12,434 bases of DNA from Phoronis ovalis (Eukaryota; Phoronida; Phoronidae). A model generated the notes under the pieces. It saw only the letters and a list, made by a program, of their open reading frames with translations. It made no database searches and was not told the origin of the DNA. Every line of letters starts with the position of its first letter. Position 1 is the stretch's first letter. The translations under genes were made by a program, and so were the position numbers. Of this stretch, positions 8,669 through 12,434 are shown in pieces. The stretch is taken from the NCBI GenBank assembly GCA_028565635.1, contig JAOXYB010020549.1, positions 1,535 to 13,968 of the forward strand, written 5' to 3'.

Positions 8669-9366
8669 TTAAATCGTATTATCGTCTTTTGTCAAATCTT
8701 CCTTACTTTGTACAGCTGCATTTATGCTGCCATTATATTCGTTTGCCAATTCATCTGAAAGTTGTAGAGGATATTCACTATTTTGTCTTTCGATGCCGTC
8801 CTTTCCCTCGCTTATATCTCCTTTGTCTTTTCTACAGCAACGTCGATAAATTGTTCGCCCAATAAAGCAGAAAAGAAGAGGAAAGGGGCAAAACATAGTA
8901 GCAGTAACTGGCATAGCAACGGAAAGATCACTTTCTGGTTGCGGGAGCGATAATTTCAATAAAAGAATCGCAACGCCTGTGTTCTGAACACCAGTCTCAA
9001 ATATAATTGTTTTGATCCGGTACCATGGCTGACGACATATGACAGCAACAAGACCGCTAATAACGAATCCCGTGTATGGAAGTAAAAGCGCCGAAACCAA
9101 TATGCGCCAATCGACTAACATGTAAAATATATACAGATTTGTATAAGTTCCGAAACTAATGATGAATAGAACTATCACTAAGGAGAATGGTCGTATCAAT
9201 TTCGAAAGAAAATCTGCCACTTTTGGTAAATATCTCCGTAACAGCAATCCTATAATGCAGGGTACGACTAGCGTTACCAGAGATGTGGCTATATTTTGGA
9301 ATGGTATTTCAATGTCGGTATCTAGTAGTGTTACCCCAAGAGTGTACACCCAAAGCGGAAGAAAAC
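8669..9366 (-). CDS. SLC10-like gene exon 3 (terminal)
   Basis: The acceptor, read on the minus strand, is cttgtttattttccag|GT. The first two bases complete Gly248. It encodes residues 249-479: membrane segments near 271-290, 305-326, 334-357, 365-388 and 396-421, the ETGVQN motif and the cytoplasmic tail. The true coding sequence runs 17 bases beyond the internal GTG at 9349, giving FLPLWVYTLG at the junction. Confidence 0.93.
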
Positions 9367-11986
9367 CTGGAAAATAAACAAGTAGTAATTTTGAAAACTG
9401 TATTTCTCACAGTCAAGACAGTGACCTTTGTGCTATTTGTTTGCGCAATGCTACTCTCACTCATATCCAGGTGCAGTCTGAATAAATCCATCTGTTAGTG
9501 TTCCGTACCTTCTCAACTAACGTCTTGACTTAACCATAATCAATTGTTGTTTATTATTTCTATATAAAGTGTCACGAAAGTCTTGACACCAATCAAATTA
9601 CAGCTTACAATAATAGGTATAACAGTGGACTAAACGGGTAGGAGGTCGATCACACACACTCTGTCTTGCCTGAGTTTATCTGTAGTCCGCTAAAAGCAAG
9701 CTCCCCGGCAATACCTATTCAGAATGAGTCATCATGATAGAATAGACGTGGTAGGCTACGATAGATCACACAGAGAGAAAGACTTATCTAGGTTGGAAAA
9801 ATGTTAATGACTATATTTTAACAAAAAAAGACTATGGTTAAGCCCAGACGTTAGTTGAGAAGGTACGGAACACTAACGGATGGATTTATTCCGACTGTTC
9901 CATGCAGATGATGAAAAATGTTGTAATGTATGCATAATAAATGAAAAACGATACAGTGATGATGATAAAAGAATAATATGCATGCAAAAGAGCTCGATTA
10001 TCTGTGGTAATATGGACTAGTTAACTGATACTGATATTACTAAAGTGAATTGGCGTCATTTCCAGAACAGACCTGAATAAATTTATTAAAAACTTATTGA
10101 AAATAATAAAGTGACATTTTACCTAACGATGCTACGGTACTTAAGAATGTCATTGTCAAGCTCAAGTTGATATCTCCACCCAAAAGTATGGTCCATACAT
10201 TGCTTGCGCCTCCTCCTGGACTGGCACCAATCACAAACAGACCAAACGCAAGTTCTGGTGGCAGTCCCACAATTTTTCCCAAGGCATAAGCTAGCTGAAA
10301 AAGAGGAATTTTGGGATATATCAATCTTGATCACCTGGCATAATCCAACTATCCGACCATTCTTGAGTAGGCTTAAGATTTGCGAATGTCTGTAAGGTAA
10401 CATTTAAATATTTGCAACCACTCCGTTTAGCATTTTTATCGATCTAAATATAATTTTTCTTTCTTTTGTGATTTATAGCATGATGAAAACGGCTGGACAC
10501 AGTACATAATTCAGCTGGTGTCATAACTTTTGCAAAAAATTATTGTTGAAATAAAAAATGTGTCCTTTCATAAATTTTAAACTGACACGGCTGCGTGATC
10601 GCCGACTGGACGATTTCTTTTAATGGCGCTACTAAATCCTCATTATGTTCTTAATATTACATTAGGATAACATAACTATCTGCCTGTTACAGTTTCTTTA
10701 GTCAACAAAGCGGGAGGAAACAGTGGGTCGTGCTATTAAGAGCCAAAACACATTTTTTCCTCGGTCTACTAAAAATGACAGGCACAATATTCTGTTGGTG
10801 CATACTGTAAGATTCTATTTAAATATTTACCAGAATACTGGACTTTTATGACGTAATAGGATGTCTTTGGACGAACTTACATTTATTTATATTACTTTAA
10901 CAATACCTATGAGCGAAGCTTGGAGTAATTGCAAAAATCGTACGTTTTATAGCCCATCAGTCATTCATAACTATAAATGATAGCGTGTATTCGAGAGGTC
11001 TATTATTTCTTAGTAGGCTCACCATAGGCACAATTTTGGCTGAAGTGACGTTATTTATTCATGTAACCATTGCATACAGAATAACTTAAACTATGTCTTT
11101 TAGTTACGACTAGTTTAGCAACGTTCTTTTATATTTTTTTTGTGTAACCGTATCATTTAATTGATGGAATATTTCATGAAATGTCACTAAACCCATAACA
11201 CTTGAAGAATGCACTTTTGAAAAGGTTAATATATTTCGTGCCATGTTTCCCAAATTTATTATTTAAATCTTTAAGTTATAATATGAAACATGTCTCTAGA
11301 TAAGACGTAACCTTTCATATTTACAAGACCCATAAATAATTTAAAAACTTGTCTTTGATAAGTGATAAATTATTTTTCATGGAAAAAATATGTAGAATTC
11401 AGGCAAAAATACTAACCGTTGGCATTAGCCCATATTGACAAATAAATCCAATAATAGGCGCAAAAGGTTTCTTGAAAATTTCTTTAACCACTTGTAAATC
11501 CATCTTGCAACCAAATCCAATTGTATTTAAAGCTACCATAGTACTGACTGTAGCAATAAAAATAGTGTCCAGTACACTTGGTTCTCGAATCACACCGATT
11601 TTATATTTGGTAACAACATTTGACGATTCAGTAGGAACGTTGTTGCTCTTTAGGGTGCATTGTAGATACGTTTTACCCAAAAAAATTCCCTTAACTTGGA
11701 AGTATGTATTGTTCGTATAGACATTTGATGAATCCAGTTTTATTGTTGAGTTCCCGTGTACTTCTACGACACCTGGGTCCATGCTTTCCACTGTGAGATA
11801 AATCTCATTCAGATTGGCAGCTTCCCACGAATAATTTAAAGAAATTTGTCTGATTTGTATTTTCTCAATAAGGTCATCGATTTCCAATGGTTGGAATGTT
11901 ATATTAGCGTAAGGTGTCGTCCACTCACAGTATGCACAAGAAAACGATGCTGCCAATAGTGCAAACGTTATCGTGGAAAAAGCCAT
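8669..11986 (-). CDS. SLC10-family (bile acid:Na+ symporter-like) membrane protein
   Basis: The minus-strand join of 11986-11417, 10294-10123 and 9366-8669 totals 1440 bases: 479 residues plus stop, with splice phases 0 and 1 agreeing. SLC10 proteins are sodium-coupled carriers of bile acids, steroid sulfates and similar anions; several members are orphans. A signal peptide (about 1-20) is followed by a 115-residue ectodomain with sequons at N28, N51, N79 and N92. About nine membrane segments then span 137-421, and a 58-residue acidic cytoplasmic tail begins RRCCRK. Family motifs are GFGCKMDL (157-164), QYGLMP (184-189), GASPGGGASN (213-222) and ETGVQN (371-376). Q184, N222, E371 and Q375 correspond, by my alignment from memory, to sodium-coordinating positions in bacterial ASBT structures, so coupling residues look intact. 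The long ectodomain and total length match SLC10A3 (P3, 477 residues in human) and SLC10A5 better than SLC10A1/A2. The substrate cannot be stated. An in-frame TGA 9 bases before the ATG confirms the start. Confidence 0.93.
9474..9897. mobile_element. 424-bp MITE with 68-bp terminal inverted repeats
   Basis: Bases 9474-9541 and the reverse complement of 9830-9897 match at 63 of 68 positions with no gap; four of the five differences are single, scattered changes toward G or C in the right arm. The ends read CAGTC...GACTG. The 288-base interior has no coding capacity, so this is a non-autonomous DNA transposon (MITE) or foldback element. No exact target duplication is visible: the 9-base flanks ATCCAGGTG and TTCCATGCA agree at only 5 positions. 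Long inverted repeats recall Mutator-like elements, and CAG-type ends occur in hAT elements, but the superfamily is unresolved. Confidence 0.85.
9612..9719. repeat. Nested short inverted repeats inside the MITE
   Basis: AATAGGTAT (9612-9620) pairs with ATACCTATT (9711-9719), and inside it GTGGACTA (9625-9632) pairs with TAGTCCGC (9683-9690), one wobble. A separate hairpin GTGTCA/TGACAC lies at 9569-9589. Together with the terminal repeats, these would let the element fold as a multi-arm structure. Confidence 0.6.
10123..10294 (-). CDS. SLC10-like gene exon 2
   Basis: The acceptor on the minus strand is attcctctttttcag|CTAGCT and the donor is TTAG|gtaaaa. It enters in phase 0 at Leu191 and leaves one base of the Gly248 codon. 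It encodes LAYALGKIVGLPPELAF and the family motif GASPGGGASN (213-222), the broken-helix crossover near the sodium sites in solved relatives. Confidence 0.93.
10295..11416 (-). other. SLC10-like gene intron 1
   Basis: A 1122-base phase-0 intron, ACG|gttagt to ttttcag on the minus strand. It is AT-rich. I see no exon, repeat or RNA gene in it. Confidence 0.85.
11417..11986 (-). CDS. SLC10-like gene exon 1 (coding)
   Basis: 190 codons from ATG at 11986 to the ACG|gttagt donor. It encodes the hydrophobic signal peptide (FALLAASFSCAYC), the glycosylatable ectodomain, the first membrane segment (about 137-158) and most of the second (ending CQYGLMPT). G at -3 and G at +4 give an acceptable start context. 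Confidence 0.92.
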
Positions 11987-12059
11987 ATCGCTTCAATACA
12001 GTATCCAAGCTCTCGATTGAACACGACCGGTGTAAGTGCACTGCAACTGCTGCAAGTAA

Positions 12060-12061
12060 CT
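12060..12061 (-). other. Putative 5'-UTR splice acceptor of the SLC10-like gene
   Basis: On the minus strand, gtgtttctttttctag ends at 12060 and is followed by TTACTTGCAGCAG, 73 bases upstream of the ATG. This is a textbook polypyrimidine tract and AG. If used, 11987-12059 is the 3' part of the untranslated leader and a noncoding first exon lies further out, possibly beyond the window. Confidence 0.4.
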
Positions 12062-12434
12062 AGAAAAAGAAACACAAGGATCAGGTGTTTAATGTTTTAC
12101 CATCAGTTTCTCTTCTGTTATGCTCAATACTACGCTCATGCTGAAAGTTACCTTATTGCACAGTTTTTGTAGACATGAAATGCTAATCCCATGTGAATAC
12201 CTTTTACTGTTTAGAAACTTTAGACTTCTCATAAAAAGTATTTGTGTTTGCGAAACATGTTTTCATTTCCCTTTCATTCCTTTCTAGTCTTCGACCAGCT
12301 TTGGGGTTAAGAAATGACCACGGGGAGAGAGGTATGCTGGGTTTTCATAAAATGTGACGCCGTCTTTCGTGCTGAACAACGATTCCCCCAGCCTCCCATC
12401 GGATACCTTTCACAAGTCTCAAGAGTGAAAAAAT
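12062..12434. other. Upstream region of the SLC10-like gene
   Basis: Either 5' intron or promoter-proximal sequence of the SLC10-like gene. The last 150 bases (about 12290-12415) are richer in G+C than the rest. No exon, TATA box at a sensible place, or repeat could be supported. Confidence 0.5.

Larger units (their letters stand above)
9367..10122 (-). other. SLC10-like gene intron 2
   Basis: A 756-base phase-1 intron, G|gtaaaa to ttttccag on the minus strand. More than half of it is the 424-bp inverted-repeat element, whose near end lies 107 bases from the exon 3 acceptor. Confidence 0.9.

Noticed and set aside
9159-9498. Open frames on both strands overlapping the SLC10 exon 3 boundary
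   Set aside because: They are shadows of exon 3 and the adjoining intron. The SLC10 reading frame with its consensus acceptor explains the region.
1-12434. A multi-gene novel system, CRISPR array, viral insertion or toxin gene
   Set aside because: None is visible. The genes are unrelated eukaryotic loci, and no regularly spaced direct repeats, retroviral or polymerase-like frames were found.

Overview
This is a eukaryotic nuclear window. It has spliced genes with GT-AG introns of about 0.3-1.6 kb, AT-rich noncoding DNA, and protein families restricted to or typical of animals. The compact introns and divergent but recognisable orthologues suggest an invertebrate. A lophotrochozoan such as a mollusc is my guess, but the sequence alone does not prove it. 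There is no bacterial operon, phage, CRISPR array or rRNA here.

Three genes can be supported. (1) Positions 411-4530, plus strand: the last six coding exons of HAUS4, a subunit of the augmin microtubule-branching complex. The exons join in a single frame for 301 residues. Roughly the first 60 residues are expected in exon(s) upstream of the window. (2) Positions 5803-6801, minus strand: an intronless 332-residue coiled-coil protein that I do not recognise. It has cysteines placed at exact heptad multiples and a Cys-rich C-terminal segment. It converges on HAUS4, with 1.27 kb between the two stop codons. (3) Positions 8669-11986, minus strand: a complete three-exon gene of 479 codons for an SLC10-family (sodium/bile-acid-cotransporter-like) membrane protein. 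It has a signal peptide and a long glycosylatable ectodomain, like vertebrate SLC10A3 (P3) and SLC10A5.

The noncoding DNA holds several repeats. A minisatellite-like duplication of a HAUS4 exon end together with its splice donor lies at 519-735. A decayed tRNA-derived SINE-like head is at 1486-1557. A decayed inverted-repeat element is at about 2481-2783 in the largest HAUS4 intron. A well-preserved 424-bp element with 68-bp terminal inverted repeats (63 of 68 bases match) is at 9474-9897 in the second SLC10 intron.

The three genes have no evident functional link: a spindle/centrosome protein, an orphan coiled-coil protein and a membrane carrier. I see no multi-gene system. The most novel items are the orphan coiled-coil gene, the exon-boundary duplication and the two inverted-repeat elements.
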